From the NCBI RefSeq assembly GCF_034702125.1, contig NC_085874.1:1176001-1240000 (forward strand): DNA of 64,000 bases, in the 5' to 3' direction. A model generated the notes under the pieces. It ran no database searches and was not told the DNA's origin. It saw nothing but the letters and a program-made list of their open reading frames with translations. The stretch is from Engraulis encrasicolus (Eukaryota > Chordata > Actinopteri > Clupeiformes > Engraulidae). Position numbers and translations under genes: made by a program. Shown here one piece after another: positions 1 through 12,873 of this stretch; positions within the stretch are counted from its first letter, which is position 1, and each line of letters opens with the position of its first letter.

Positions 1-1005
1 ACTACTACACTATGCTGTGGAAGTCACTTCCTGGCACTAACAGGGCAGTTAGCACCATGAGCAGCCCTGTGCTGCCATTTACGTGTAGAAAAAGTGGAAC
101 AAAGCAGTCAATGGGATAGGCTTGACTCTCCTATTAGATGGCTCTAGGAAAAACACACAAGGGACACCATAGTTTACAAATCACCGTCCTTACCTCTGGC
201 CCCTGTGTTGCCCCACCTCCATGGAGAAAACAATAGTTTTCCCGACTATCAAATAGCACAAAGCAAGCATTCTCCCGGTCAACATCTCAAATGCAAATGA
301 GAGAATTATTTTTGAATTGTGGTTTTGTGAGACACTGACATTGTCACATTGTCACAGAAATTGTCAGGTCTTTTGATAAACAGACATTTGCTTACCTTCG
401 TTTTCCAAAATATATTTGTTCATACCCATCAGTGTATCCGCATATACTGTTGAGAGCTGTCATGAATATGCTATGCCTATGGGCGGCTGTGCAGCAAGAA
501 CAAGAAAACCAGAGTTTTTGACTCCTCACTTTTGAAAAGAATAATTGTCAGACTAAAAAATCTGTTTGTGTGTACAAAAAGAAGGCTGGGAGCCACAGAA
601 AAGATAGAAGGACAAAGATTGTACGCCCAGTGTAGATAACGGAGCTCTACACACAATTGTGAATTGAGTGTATTAGTTACAGCCCTACAAGATAGTGTTT
701 CACATGTGTTCTGGATTTCAAATATGATAGCAGGGCATTTTAAAGATTTGGATTGGCGTTGCAAGACCACCCATTTTCGGAAGGCAAGAAACGCTTGTGC
801 GAAACTAGGCAATAGACTACGACATGTGCCTCACACATTTCACGTGAACCGAGGCTGAAGATGCACAGCCAGCCCTACCCTGGCTGAGGTGGATACACAC
901 AATCAAAGCTGAACATCCTATTAGATCCAACATCATATTAGGATGTGAACTTTTTTGGTTGTGCCTTTTTTGCGGATGGCCAGTGTATAACGGCATTAAT
1001 ATTTA
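1..1005. other. Intergenic, no gene seen
   Basis: AT-rich single-copy-looking DNA. The short open frames here show no family motif, no splice context and no codon bias that I recognise. The stretch ends at the TA target site of the transposon that starts at 1006. Confidence 0.5.
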
Positions 1006-3379
1006 CAAACCCCAACTCCGATGAAGTTGGGACTAGGGATGGGCATAATTAACCGATTAACCGATGATTGATCATTAAACATTTAGTCGAAGAAATTAAT
1101 TTTCACCGACGAACCGTTAAACAAAAACAAAAACTTGAATGTAGGTTGTTCTGCCTTCCATTTAATTCCATGCCTGAGTTTAGTTTCTCTCACGTAAATC
1201 CTATGGTGAATACCGCCACCTAGTGGACTTTCTCGCGGTACTGCGCCTTAAGTGCAACTCTACTTCCTGGTTAGTTGCAGCCAGTTTTTTCAAGTGTTTT
1301 CTGCCGTAAAGCCACCGGACTTCATCTCTCCCGCAATTAATATCTTTTCACACTTGAGTCTTGGACAATATAAGTCTGTAAGTGATCATTTTGTGTTGGA
1401 TATTGTTTGTAACGAAATTGCATTGCTATTTTGAGGTAAATTTCGATCTATTTGGCTCTAGAAATGATGTTGCCTGGAAATGTTGGCTAATCTCATTCTG
1501 CTTTCGGTTAGAAAATGACAAAGTGTACTGTAATTACTGCAATGTGAATTACAAAAAAAGTTAATCGACAACGTCCATGATGTATCACTTGAACACCGCG
1601 CATCCAAGCCCTGTAAAAGACGGCGGTGATTCATCTCAACATAGCCTCGCCTCGATGTCTGCACTGTTATGTGCCTTCGTTGTTGGCTCGCAACTTGAAG
1701 CCTCCCTCGTTTGCGCATTTCAGGTTTAACTTTTCTTGTTTATCACTTGACACTTGTGTTGTTAATAAAAACAAATCCTCAAAGAAAAACGTGATGTTTT
1801 TGATGTATTTTTGTTATACAAGTGTATAGGGCATGGTGGGCCTAAATGCGTGCTGTTTTTAATATAAAAATGTTAATGGTTAACCGATTATTAATCATTA
1901 ATTCTCCCGACGATCGACGAAGAAATTTTCACCGTATGCCCATCCCTAGTTGGGACGTTTGGTAAACAGTGAATAAAATCAAAATGCTATCATTTTCAAA
2001 ACATTCAATCTATTCATTAGATGGAGAATAGTGAAAAGACAACATATTAAGTGTTAAAACCGAGAAAAAATATTGTTTTGGGGGACATATGTACTCATTT
2101 CTAATTTGATAAATCCAACACGTCTCAAAAGAGTTGGGACGGGGATCAGTGAAATTTAGTAAACATCCAAATAAGATAAAACAACAAAGAAGAACATTTC
2201 AAAATGAATTGTACTGACGGACAATATACGTGTCCAGGTATAAGATCATCACAGAGAGGCTGAGTCACTCAGAATTAAAGATGCAAAGGGAATAATTACC
2301 ATAGTTATTACATACATTTTTGAATTCCCTTTGATTTACCACGATTGAGTGTATATAAGACATATTTTTGTTAATAAAAATCATTGTATAGGTTCATGAC
2401 ATCATGAAATATATATTGGCTGTAGTCTCACTCTAATTCCTGGAGTGCTAGAGCTATTGAAAATTGACCATATTAAGAATGCTTTAATGCATGCAAATGA
2501 TACAGGGGTGTAACATTCTCCTAAGCACCTGAGAGCTCACTTGAAATAGACCCAGAAGACATGGGAAACAGTCCTTTGCTTACAGAAGTCAGCAGAAGTT
2601 GTAGAAGTCCATTCTTTTTGACAATAATAGAGCATGGCACATCCTGTGCTACAGTGAAAATGGACCATCCAACTTGTTTTAGTGCTAGCTTCAAAAGGCA
2701 GCCTCCATGATGGCATGCGGGTGCAGTAGTGCATTGGTTAAGATGTTCTCACTCATCTGTAGAGTTAAATACAGTGCTGAATGGTATAAATGGGTTTTAA
2801 ACAGCATGAAAAGCCACTCATGCATTATATTTTGAAGGGAGATCTTCGATTACTGCCACATAGTAAGGTCAAATTGCATTCTCTACTATGTTTTAACAGT
2901 TTGGCTCCATCATAAGGACCAGCAGGTGATAAAATGGTGGGTTTTTGGTCAAGACCTGTCACACTGTAAGCACTACAGAAAGGAAAACATTGCAAACCAT
3001 GACAAGGAATACACCCACCATTTAAGCTGGTGAAATCATGTCCAAGATAGGAATTAACACTGTTTTTTATATAAAATCATCTCATCGGTTAATGTATTTA
3101 ACTGTTAAATGTTGTCTTTTGTTTTGTTTTTAGTCTTCCTCGACATTTGCTGCCATTTATTGTCCCCGTCCCAACTCTTTTGAGACGTGTTGGATTTATC
3201 AAATTAGAAATGAGTACATATGTCCCCCAAAACAATATTTTTTCTCGGTTTTAACACTTAATATGTTGTCTTTTCACTATTCTCCATCTAATGAATAGAT
3301 TGAATGTTTTGAAAATGATAGCACTTTGATTTTATTCACTGTTTACCAAACGTCCCAACTTCATCGGAGTTGGGGTTTG
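1006..3379. mobile_element. Tc1/mariner-like non-autonomous DNA transposon with long terminal inverted repeats
   Basis: The left end (CAAACCCCAACTCCGATGAA) is matched in reverse complement by the right end (TTCATCGGAGTTGGGGTTTG), and both ends are flanked by TA, the Tc1/mariner target duplication. The inverted arms extend about 200 bp: the block at 1950-2150 is repeated inverted at 3160-3370. The left arm is split by a hAT element at 1034-1948. A second copy of the family lies at 25293-26304. No transposase frame is visible, so it must have been moved in trans. Confidence 0.8.
1034..1948. mobile_element. hAT-type element inserted in the left arm of the 1006-3379 transposon
   Basis: Ends are TAGGGATGGGCATA and its inverted counterpart TATGCCCATCCCTA. 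It is flanked by a perfect 8-bp duplication, GTTGGGAC, at 1026-1033 and 1949-1956, which is the hAT signature and is itself part of the interrupted host element. Both subterminal regions carry repeats of the AACCGATTAA type. No transposase is recognisable in the 915 bp. Confidence 0.85.
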
Positions 3380-4014
3380 TAAGTGAGTTCCGAAGTTACA
3401 TGCATGATGCAGTTGGTGGTGCTATAGGTGCATAACCTTTGCACAAACGCCTCACCGTGCAGATCTGCCCGATTAGGTAGCTCATTAAGCCTTGGTCATT
3501 ACAATTTACAATTACAGCGAGGAGTGACTACTCTACAAAGTTATACCAGAGGCTTAAAGTAGATAATAAGGGCTAGCTCAATGGACATTGTGCCTCATGT
3601 CATGTCATTGATAGTGGATTGAAACTAGGAGCAATTTCCTCACCTTTGTCCAGACGTATCACATGGCGAGCCTTTTCTCTTTCTGGACTCAATTGAGACT
3701 GAAGGTTCAAAGGATTGGTCATCAGTGGCACTCATGATGAGCTTCAGCACACCTACGAAAAAAAAAGTTGATTATGCTTTTTCCCACTGATAACAGTTCA
3801 TAAGTCAATAGGTCACTATTGGTGTCATGAAACTGATATCAATATATCCACTATCTTCACCATTTGAGTTAGTAGTTAAAGGGCAATTCTGGCCATTTCT
3901 TGAACATGTCACATCTGATGCAGACCAATGAAAGTTGATCAAAGGGGAAACCGTGAGAATGTTTCATGCGGGCAACGCAAAGTTAGCCAATTGCGCCGAT
4001 TTCTATTAAAGGGG
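3380..4014. other. Intergenic, no gene seen
   Basis: No coding, RNA or repeat structure that I can support between the TA of the preceding transposon and the Tc1-related inverted repeat that follows. Confidence 0.4.
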
Positions 4015-4515
4015 GCGATATTGAGTCTGCACCTACTGTAACTAAAATAGATGTGAGATGTGATATTGAGTCTGCATAAACTAGATGCGTGTGAGATTTG
4101 AATGAAACCCTAAAGAGAGCATCATGATCTGCTTCACTAGTCACAGTACATGTTGACAAGCATGCTTCTTTTGGTGAAATTCAGCTTCCTACTGTTGATG
4201 GCATCCACATAGCTTCAAGCCGTGCCACTCCCACTACCCAGGCTTGACTTTAAGCATGGGGCACTTTTCCTTGTACAAATCGCTTTTTACCACCACACGT
4301 GCTTGACACCATCTAAAAAATGTTTTGTTTATCTTGGCATCATTAGATCACAGGACATGATTCCAATAACCCATATACTTAGTTTGTATGACTCTAATAA
4401 GAAGACCATGATTAACAAATTTGCATTAGATTGTGTCAAGCATATGTGGTGGTAAAAAGTTATTTGTACAAAGAAAAGTGCCCCATGCTTTAAGTCAAGC
4501 ATGGTGGTGGGACTG

Positions 4516-4596
<81 letters not shown>

Positions 4597-4886
4597 TTTA
4601 TTTTTATTTTATTTCTTCTTCACCCTTCTTCTGCATACTTGTTTTGCACCGGCCATGCATTTCATTACAAGTGACACGAAAGTGTCTCTATGTACATAAC
4701 AAATAAATATCCTTGAATCCTTGAATCCTGGAAATGGTTTGGAGCTGTATGGGTGAAATCAACAGTAGGAAGCTGAATTTCACCAAAAGTCGACATGTAC
4801 TGTGACTAATGAAGTAGATCATGATACTCTCTTTAGGGTTTCATTCAAATCATCTAGTTTAGCCAGGTGCAGACTCAAAATGTAAA
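4015..4886. mobile_element. Tc1-related inverted repeat around a CA microsatellite
   Basis: The block at 4090-4300 is repeated in reverse complement at 4455-4500 and 4750-4880 (for example GCATGGGGCACTTTTC against GAAAAGTGCCCCATGC). The sequence resembles the interior of the Tc1-like element at 50363-51050, including the paired phrases around GAGTCTGCACC and GATCATGATCTGC-like segments. The two inverted halves are separated by (AC)n at 4518-4594. No intact transposase remains. Confidence 0.6.
4518..4594. repeat. (AC)n microsatellite
   Basis: Pure AC dinucleotide tract of about 77 bp. Confidence 0.98.
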
Positions 4887-5769
4887 AGTTCAATGTAAGG
4901 CAAGGATGAAATGCACACCGATGACTTCCCTTTTAATTCCTTTCAATTTCAAGACGTTTCGAGCCAACACAGCCCCTTCTCAGACACTCTCTAGGAGTTG
5001 AACATAGGGGTGGACTCACTTTTGCACCAGCATAATTTCACAAAAGTGGAAAAAATATGCCATTTAAGTTATACTATTGATTACTTTTCTGTCGTAAGCT
5101 CAAAAGATGTTGTACTTGTATTACACTTACTCTAGGAGCATTTTGGGAATAACTTGTGTGTTTATTACTTCAGCCAGGAGGTTATATGATCGCCCGATTT
5201 CTGTGTTGGCATGTCCGTCTGTTCGTTCGCTGCTATTTTGTGGCCTGCCACAAGTGGTCGAGGTGAATTGAGAAATGACAGGGCGTGCCTGCGAGGTGGA
5301 TTGATGGACAGTGACCACAGCCAGAATGTAGGCTGTAACGCACAGATTTGCTGTGCCTACATGGCTGCGTAGCCAATAGCACACCAAATAGGCCTAATAT
5401 CATAGGGGCTCTTCGCAGAGTTAATTGTTCTCCGAGTGTTTGACCTGTCAACCAAATCAGCTTTCGGAGTTCATTGTGCTCCAAGTGATTTCCTGTTCAG
5501 TTGAAGTTCACGAAGGGTGGAGATATTAATAATGGCGAACAGTAGTTAACAGTGATGATAGACAGCGCCAAGTTATCCAGTTCACTAAATTTAAGGTTAA
5601 TCAAAGTTGTTGTGTGACAGTCACCACAAAGCCAGACAGAATGCACAACGGGCAGATTTGCTGTGCCTGCATGGCTGAAGCCACACTTGCGTAGCCAATA
5701 GCACCAAAACATAATGTAATGTAATAATGTCATATAGGCCTAATGTCACGCATATCGTTGGAGTTAATT

Positions 5770-7248
5770 GGGTCATTTCACGTGAAATCAGACACTTTGG
5801 AACCCGACCGACACCGATTTCACTCATACTTGGTGTGCCATTCAGTAGCAAGGTAACACCCCAGAACTGCATTTGTGTGAATCTGACACGAATATTAAGG
5901 GAGAAACAGACAAGCAAAGGTTTAAGCTTACATATGGGTCATTTCACGTGAAAACAGACACTTTGGGACCCGACCGACACAGATTTCAATCATACTTGGT
6001 GTGCCTTTTAAGTAGCAAGGTAGCACCCCAGAACGGCATTTGTGTGAATCTGACACAAATATTAAGGGAGTAACAGACTAGCAAAGGTTTACATATGAGG
6101 GTAGGACACTATATTCAGCCTTGATTACTGTATATCAGTCGGTGTAAGTCACAAAAAGATGTCTGTGGTGTTGTTTGAGAGCTCTTTTCTGGCTATACAA
6201 ATTACACAAACAGCATGGAATACAACAACCCTCAGAATGAATTATGATAAATATTATGAAAATTGAATATCGAAATAACTTATATTTTAAAATGGCCAGT
6301 TCCTTGTGTAAACGTAGCCTGCAATGTCAATCACCTGAAATGCTGGTGTTTGGTACTTTTGTTCACTTCAGAGATATTGGGACACAAAAAATATATCATC
6401 ATGCAGATCATGAAGTAATAATATGGTAATACCATAGTAATATCACATGACAGCATGTCTATCGGAATATGAAACAAAAATGGTCAGTGTCCATGGTCCA
6501 AGGTTTCAAAAACTAAGGCATTCATTTATTCACACCAAATGATGATTTCTGAATGCTTGAACATTCCTTCTCTATGTACCGGTACCTGTGCAATCCTCCC
6601 TTCACGTTAAAGAGAGAAACAATGGTTACACGGTCATTTTGTACTCCACCAGTGCATTTGATACAGCAGCTGTGTCTAGTTTTTGACTAGGGGCCCACGA
6701 GGGTGCAGGGCCCACCAGGAAAATGCCCGCTATGCCAGATGGCCAGTCCAGCCATGTCCCTGACACTACTCTATTACTACTTTAATACAACTCCTTTCAA
6801 CCTTTATTTCCCATTATCTCTTAAATGAATAAAGAACCACAAACACCATTTTCAGGTGTTGTTCATGACCTTACAGGCTACGTTTAGACAACAAACCGGA
6901 CATTTTAAAATATAAGGGTTTTTGATATTCAATTTCAAATTTTTCAATTGATCATAATTCATATTCTGAAGGTTGTTGTATTCCATGCTATTTGTGTAAT
7001 CTGTAGAGCCAGAAAAGAGCTTTCAATCAACACCACAGACATCTTTTTGTGACTTACGGGGACTGATATAATCAAGGCTATGTAAACCTTTCCTGGTCTG
7101 TTTCTCCCTTAAATGAAGTTAATATTGGTGTCAGATTCACACAAATGCAGTTCTGGGGTGCTTCCATGCTACCAAAAAGGCACACCAAGTATGATTGGAA
7201 TCGGTATAGGTCAGATCCCAAAGTGTCTGATTTCACGTGAAATGACCC
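5770..7248. mobile_element. Foldback DNA transposon with CACGTG-centred termini
   Basis: The right end (7220-7248) is the reverse complement of a terminus that occurs twice in direct orientation on the left, at 5770-5930 and at 5936-6090. The terminus starts GGGTCATTTCACGTGAAATC and contains a near-perfect palindrome centred on CACGTG. From the second left copy the inverted arms run deep: 5936-6300 pairs with about 6895-7248. No transposase is visible. Diverged relatives lie at 9490-9660 and 32356-32640. The superfamily is not clear because no unambiguous target duplication can be read. Confidence 0.75.
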
Positions 7249-8317
7249 TTGTGCAGAATATTATCTATTGTATTATATCTTACAGAAATGTGATGTCACA
7301 CCGCAGGACATATTTTCCTCAGTGACTGTGAAAACATCTTAAAAATGGCAAAAAATCGGGGAAATTACACAGACCACTGACAGTTATAAAAAACTTCAGC
7401 CTTTGAACAACATAATTCATTCCATTTTTTGCAAGAATTGGAATGCTTTTTTATTATTATTATTCATTCACTCTTGTCAACCATCCACTAAAACAGCGCA
7501 TTTTAAGTCCACCAACAAATTTGAACGAGACGATGAGCTTTCACCAGTTTGATCTACTTAGCACATCACATATGAAGTGTGGGGGACAGGTGGAGAGAAG
7601 GAGTTTAAGTTGGGTGTATGGCAAACTTTTTAGGGGTGTGGGACAACGCATCTACATACAGTATATGTCAGGGAACTTTTGGCTAACCAGTTCAAGGGTG
7701 TGTCACTGCAGAGTCGTGTGCCAATCCTTGCAACAAGCATCAACTGCAGGAGTTGCACGGTTCGTCTGCAATCGATTTGATCCCGCGAGAGCTTGACACC
7801 ATGTCTCATGTCGCGTCTTCATCACAACATGACTGAATTTGGTCAATTCGGAAACGATTGCTAACCATTATGCAACAATTCCAGTCCAGCATTGCTGATG
7901 GTCTATCTATGTAGAATGGGCCTAATGTTCAACTACCCAATGGATCTACATATACTTGTAATCATGAATGTCCTGAACCAGGACCATTGGACATTCCCAA
8001 TGCCCAAAGAGAATCAAGGTTATATTAAGGTGCTAAGGTTACATCATCAAAGAAATAGATTTTAACAAAAGAAATCATTTGCCTGACCATGATCTGTCTT
8101 CTTGTCTCTGGATTAGCACATTGACTCAGATTATGTTATGTTTATGGTAAGATTAAAAGAGAAATGGCAATGCTGCTTTACGACTGGTGGTTTTATATAT
8201 GGTTATAGATATTCCACATTCATGACAGGTTCTTCATGAATGTTGAGTCAATGTCACATTTAACAGTCATAAATGCTTTATGTGTCGTTTATAGCAGCTG
8301 CTATGAATGTGTTGAAA
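7249..8317. other. Intergenic, no gene seen
   Basis: No gene or repeat that I can name. It contains one isolated copy of the phrase GTCACACCGCAGGA at about 7293, which recurs several times near 62.2-62.8 kb. Confidence 0.4.
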
Positions 8318-8623
8318 GTGAAAGCCCAACTAACTCCCACTGTCATTGTGACACAGCACTCCACAGCACACAAGTGCACATGCACCCAACGAAATTGCAT
8401 TGATGCCTCACCCCTGCAAAGGGGCAGCCCCCAATGGCGCCCGAAAGGGAGCAGTGCAGCAGGACGGTACCATGCTCAGGGTACCTCAGTCATGGAGGAG
8501 GATGGGGGAGAGCACTGGTTAATTACTCCCCCACCAACCTGGCGTGTCAGGAGGAGTCAAACCGGCCACCTTTGGGTTACAAGTGTGACGCGTGACGCCC
8601 TAACCGCTTACCCATGACTGCCC
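8318..8623 (-). mobile_element. tRNA-derived SINE, near full length (family 1)
   Basis: Read on the minus strand, the head starts GGGCAGTCATGGGTAAGCGG and has an A-box-like stretch (GGTAAGCGGTTAGGGCG) and a B-box-like stretch (GGTGGCCGGTTTGACTC), the internal RNA polymerase III promoter of tRNA-derived SINEs. The tail carries the conserved phrase TGTGTCACAATGACAGTGGG. Partial copies sit at 11645-12285, 22815-22985 and 27030-27150. Confidence 0.75.
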
Positions 8624-8929
8624 ATGTTATGAAGGGACCCCTAAAGTAACGTGTAATCGAGAAGATTACCCCACCTGACACTCCACCCAAAGTAGCATTA
8701 GCATTTTTTGTAGATTGTCAGCTGGACTAGTCCTGCCAGGTGGGGTAATATTACAGTATTCTGCTACTACTTTACTAAACCTAAGTTATTTCACCCCAAA
8801 AGTCACATTATCTCAGCACATTATCAAAGATGAGATTTTCTGGAGATGTTACTCAACAACAGCCTAACTTTTATATTTCATGATTTGTATGGTACTGTTC
8901 ATGGTTGCATTCTATGATTTTTGTTTAAT

Positions 8930-9090
8930 TTAGCCTGAAGATAGCTTTCAAGCAATGTCATCAATTGAATGTACCAATAGCGGATCAATACATACCACCA
9001 ACCTAATTCAGATTCAGATTGACTCTGAAGAAGACGTGACGACGTTGAAACGTTAGTCTTGGCACTTTGGCAATAAAATTTGCCCAATGT
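8930..9090 (+). mobile_element. SINE-like repeat with 'GAAGAAGACGTGA...GAAACGTTAG' core
   Basis: The core GACTCTGAAGAAGACGTGA followed by GTTGAAACGTTAG is a pattern I know from dispersed fish SINEs. Related cores occur at 42690-42730, 46273-46315 and 48375-48410 in this window. Confidence 0.45.
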
Positions 9091-9119
9091 AATTTTTCCA
9101 CATAGATGCTCAGGTGACT

Positions 9120-9474
9120 AGGGCTGCCCAATTATGAGAAAAATCAATATCAGGATTATTTCAGTAAATATTGATATTACAATTTTTTTTAGATGATATT
9201 TCTTTTAAAGATAAATAATAGTGATAAACAATTCACAATCTTCTCTCCCTTCTGCAGTGTGAGTGGAGGGCCATAGAGAGACACAGTGTTCTGCATGAGT
9301 GTTGGTTAGCAAGTCTGCTCTGTGCTCGCAATGGCTCAAGTGGAGGGGAATGTATTACACTTCACGTAGTCTACCTTTTTGGCAGTATACAAAAATATTG
9401 TTTCAAATCGATATTATAAAATGTAACATTGTTTGATTGTTTGATATCACGATATAAATTCGATGCACACGCCT
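9120..9474. mobile_element. Short hAT-like non-autonomous element
   Basis: Begins near AGGGCTGCCCAATTATG, is rich in AATCAATATC/GATATT motifs at both ends, and is bracketed by GGTGACT (about 9112 and about 9478), consistent with a hAT-length target duplication. The right terminus is diverged. Confidence 0.5.
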
Positions 9475-9489
9475 ACCGGTGACTCTTCT

Positions 9490-9660
9490 TTGCCTGTTAA
9501 TTCAGACCTTCTTAGTTCGTTTCTCCTTTAATATTGGTGCCAGATTCCTACAAATGCACATCTAGAGCTCTACTTTTCACTAAAAAGATAGGCTACAGCA
9601 AGTTTCATTAAAATCCATTCTGTGCAGGCCCCAAAGTTCTGTTTTCACATGGAATGTCCC
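9490..9660 (-). mobile_element. Diverged arm of the CACGTG foldback family
   Basis: Matches in patches the right arm of the 5770-7248 element: a TATTGGTGCCAGATTC-like phrase, then CAAATGCA and CCCCAAAGT before a final TTTTCACATGGAATGTCCC, where CACGTG has become CACATG. Confidence 0.5.
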
Positions 9661-11251
9661 AAGTGCTAAGTAATAGGATGTGGCAGTGGGCTGTGCAAAA
9701 CAGAAAACTGAGTTGCATGCTATTTCTGTGTTCCACTATTACAATTTGATATTGCTATACTAATGTTGCTGTTATATAACTCATGTTGTTCAGACAAGTA
9801 TGTTGTATTCACACTCACCTAGAAGTGTGTCTAATACCAGGGTTTTATTGTTTTTATTGTTGTTGTTATTTATAGGCCTATCTTGAGTTGTGTGTAAATT
9901 GAAAGGGGCTTTGAATCTGATTGTATTGTGTAATGATTACAATTAAGGCCTTCTATTCGAGAAATATCACACAGATTCACAAACATGTCGTGAGCATTTC
10001 ATCAATCATTAATCATTCGTTTGATGTGGCCTTCTGTAGCTAGGTGTATGCCTTTCCTGATTAGGGGGAAAAACAACAGTAGGATGCAATCCACCGTGAC
10101 CCCACATTATAGCTGTCAGTAACAGAAAAAAGTTTTGTTGACAACAATAAACCAATGTGTTGTTCAGACATGACAGACAGATGTTATGATTGTTGACATT
10201 AGTCGCTTTGTTTATGAGTATTCACACGCGCGAGGGATGACTATAACTAAGAAAAACGCAATATGTCATCACGTGCCAACGTTTTATATCTTCTTTCATG
10301 TATGGTCGCAACCTGGATGCAGCAAGCTAACTCTTACGCACATGCAAAATAAGGTTGCTCGGACCCAAACATTTGTTGCGCACTGGACTTACTAACCACT
10401 GTTGAGTTGCACGAGTGGTAAATGCTGTCAAGGACAGAATGTAAGTGTTGCACGGAGGACTAGTTGTGTGTGTACGTGTAAAATTGATTCGTTGTCAGAT
10501 CTCGAAATGTCTAGCAACTTTAAGCTAGCTAGCTTGCTAAACAGCTAGCCAAGTTCTTTCTGGCTAGCAAGCCACCAAGTAGCTTTACTAACATACCTGA
10601 TAAAAGGATCTGTTATTTGCATGCTTAGATGCAAAATCTGAAACGGACATTGGCCGCTGTTCCAGGTTAGTTTTATAGCTGACATGTAGGCCGTCGGTAA
10701 AATGTGACTGATCAAAAGTTTCTGGACAGAAATTATGAGACATTCTAGTAGTTGGATATGAACAACCCTGCAATTATACAGCAACACAGTTGTAGGGCTG
10801 GCTGGCTGCATGAAGACGTTCCCTACCTAGTGCTCGCCACACGTCGTCGGTTGTGTTTCCATTGGTTGGTTCTTTTGAAAAAATATATTTCAAAATAAAA
10901 CCTTAACTAGCCTTCACTTGTGTATATATCGCTAATACGAGTTGCTGTGGAGCATTAATTCTGGGATCGCAGTGTGCTGCCCACCGCCATTTCCAACCAT
11001 TACACAAATAAACAGAGAGCAGTGTCGTACAGGCACGTAACATGACGTCAGGAAAGCGCGTTCCCGCAAAATCGTGCATTACTGGTGAAAGTCTGAAAAC
11101 TGCCACAACCAACTACAAGGTCTTCGGACTGACATTCCTGACCCAGTTTTTCCCTCTGAAAATTCTAATGGATGTTTTTTTTTTTTTTTCAAAGAGTGGA
11201 AAAAAAAATATTATTGTTGTTGTTATTATTATAACAATAATAATAACTAAC

Positions 11252-11282
<31 letters not shown>

Positions 11283-11644
11283 TAATTAGGCCTATTAGGC
11301 TGTATAATGTCAATATTGTAACAGCATTTAGGGAAAGGGTAACAAATTTGCCTTTGACATTGGCCATTCATTTTCAAAAAGATACTTGACGAAATCTGTG
11401 AGTGATTGCATTCCAGGTATCTGGCTAAACCATAAGTTAACCTTGTGTTAGTTAGAGGTAGGCCTACATCATGTAATAGAGGAGCAGTCCTTAGTTTCTC
11501 AACTAAATGACACATGTGGGCTGTAGACAGCCTACAAGTGTCATGTCATCGACTTCATGTTGATTAACTTAGCCAGGTTTATCACTTAACCATGTTCTTC
11601 GAATATCCACCTGAAAACTGATCCCAACAATAAATAGTGATGAT
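9661..11644. other. Intergenic, no gene seen
   Basis: No host gene or clear transposon. The notable landmark is a purine-rich simple repeat with a (GAT)n run at 11250-11280. The GC-richer patch at 10900-11130, with several CpGs and TGACGTCA-like sequence at 11043, could be regulatory, but there is no exon beside it that I recognise. Confidence 0.4.
11250..11281. repeat. (GAT)n microsatellite
   Basis: About ten uninterrupted GAT/ATG triplets. Confidence 0.95.
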
Positions 11645-12285
11645 CAAAGTGAAAGTCCATCAGGGAAACTCCCATCGTCATTGTGATTGTCACACAGCAG
11701 CACTCCATAACACACAGTGCTCAACATTGCACATAGGGCTGCACAAATATTCGAAAATTGTGATAAAATCGTGAAATCGGAGTAGATTTAAATCGTGATT
11801 TAATCGTGGCAATAGTGACCTACCTTTGAGAGCGTCCTTGAAGACAGAACATACTGACAGGCTGGTGTTTCTGGACAGAAATCTGTCCACCTAAGTTTCA
11901 TGCTATTGCCTTTACATAATTATTACAATTCATTTTATTTTTATTCATTTATTTTTTACTCATCCGGTATATAATTCATTCTTGGTTATATTTCATAATG
12001 TTATAATTTTCAAAAAAAATCTGCAAAAAAATCAATAATCGTGATTAATAATCGTGATTACGATTTTGACCAAAATAATCGTGATTATGATTTTTTCCAT
12101 AATCGTGCAGCCCTAATTGCACTCAACAAAATTGCATTTTATGCCTCACCCGTGCAAGGGGGCAGCCACAAATAGTGTGGCAGTGCAGCAGAACGGAACC
12201 ATGCTCAGGGCACCTCAGTCATGGATGAGGACGGTGGAGTGCAGTGGTTTATTAGTCCCCCACCAACCTGGTGGGTCGGGACAAT
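11645..12285 (-). mobile_element. Truncated SINE (family 1) split by a hAT MITE
   Basis: The same tail and body phrases as the 8318-8623 SINE (minus strand) are found on both sides of the hAT element at 11734-12115, and the halves join correctly once it is removed. Confidence 0.65.
11734..12115. mobile_element. hAT MITE nested in a SINE
   Basis: Termini TAGGGCTGCACAA and its inverse GTGCAGCCCTA. Flanks are ATTGCACA (11726-11733) and ATTGCACT (12116-12123), a 7/8 match to an 8-bp duplication. The interior is 382 bp of AATCGTGATT-like repeats without coding capacity. Confidence 0.85.
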
Positions 12286-12873
12286 TAGAGGACTCTACTG
12301 TCCTACTAAGGCTAAGTGCAGTAACTACGCCAACATGGAAACTGAGAAAAGACCTTCAAAGTACTTGGTACAAATTTGACATTGCAATATCTCTAAAACG
12401 GGACACATCTAGACCATAGACTTTGTCACAAAATAAAGGAGGGGTTATGAAGACTATTTTCTGTCTAAACCCCAAAAAAATGTTACTGCACTTTGCTTTT
12501 GGGCACTCTTTCTGAAAGGGTACCAATTATTTCCATTTGAGGGTAGTTTGGCTGTTCTCTTTCATGGACTCGGTTCACCATCTCTATGGGAGACGCTCAT
12601 TGGTTGTTCAACCTGACGAAGACGTCTTTTATCACTCCTGATTGGGCAAGCTGCGTTGGGGGCGGGACGCCATCTGTTTTGCGTGCAAACCTCGATTTCG
12701 ATCTCTTCGGCTGACTGCTTGACCGACTGGGTTTAACTGTCCATAACAAGTGCTTTGTGTGCAACTTCGCTGGGTGCCCAATCAAGACGAAGAAGTACCG
12801 TCTCGACTGAAGAAAGTGGTTTCTACTCATAACTAAACTAGTATAACTAAACTGCTTCATTCGACGAAATTAA

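Noticed and set aside
4222..4455. Small protein gene in the open frame at 4.2-4.5 kb
   Set aside because: The sequence is Tc1-derived and pairs with an inverted copy; no protein motif.
8399..8623. tRNA gene in the A/B-box-bearing sequence
   Set aside because: The body, tail and repeated partial copies show a tRNA-derived SINE; the cloverleaf is not preserved.
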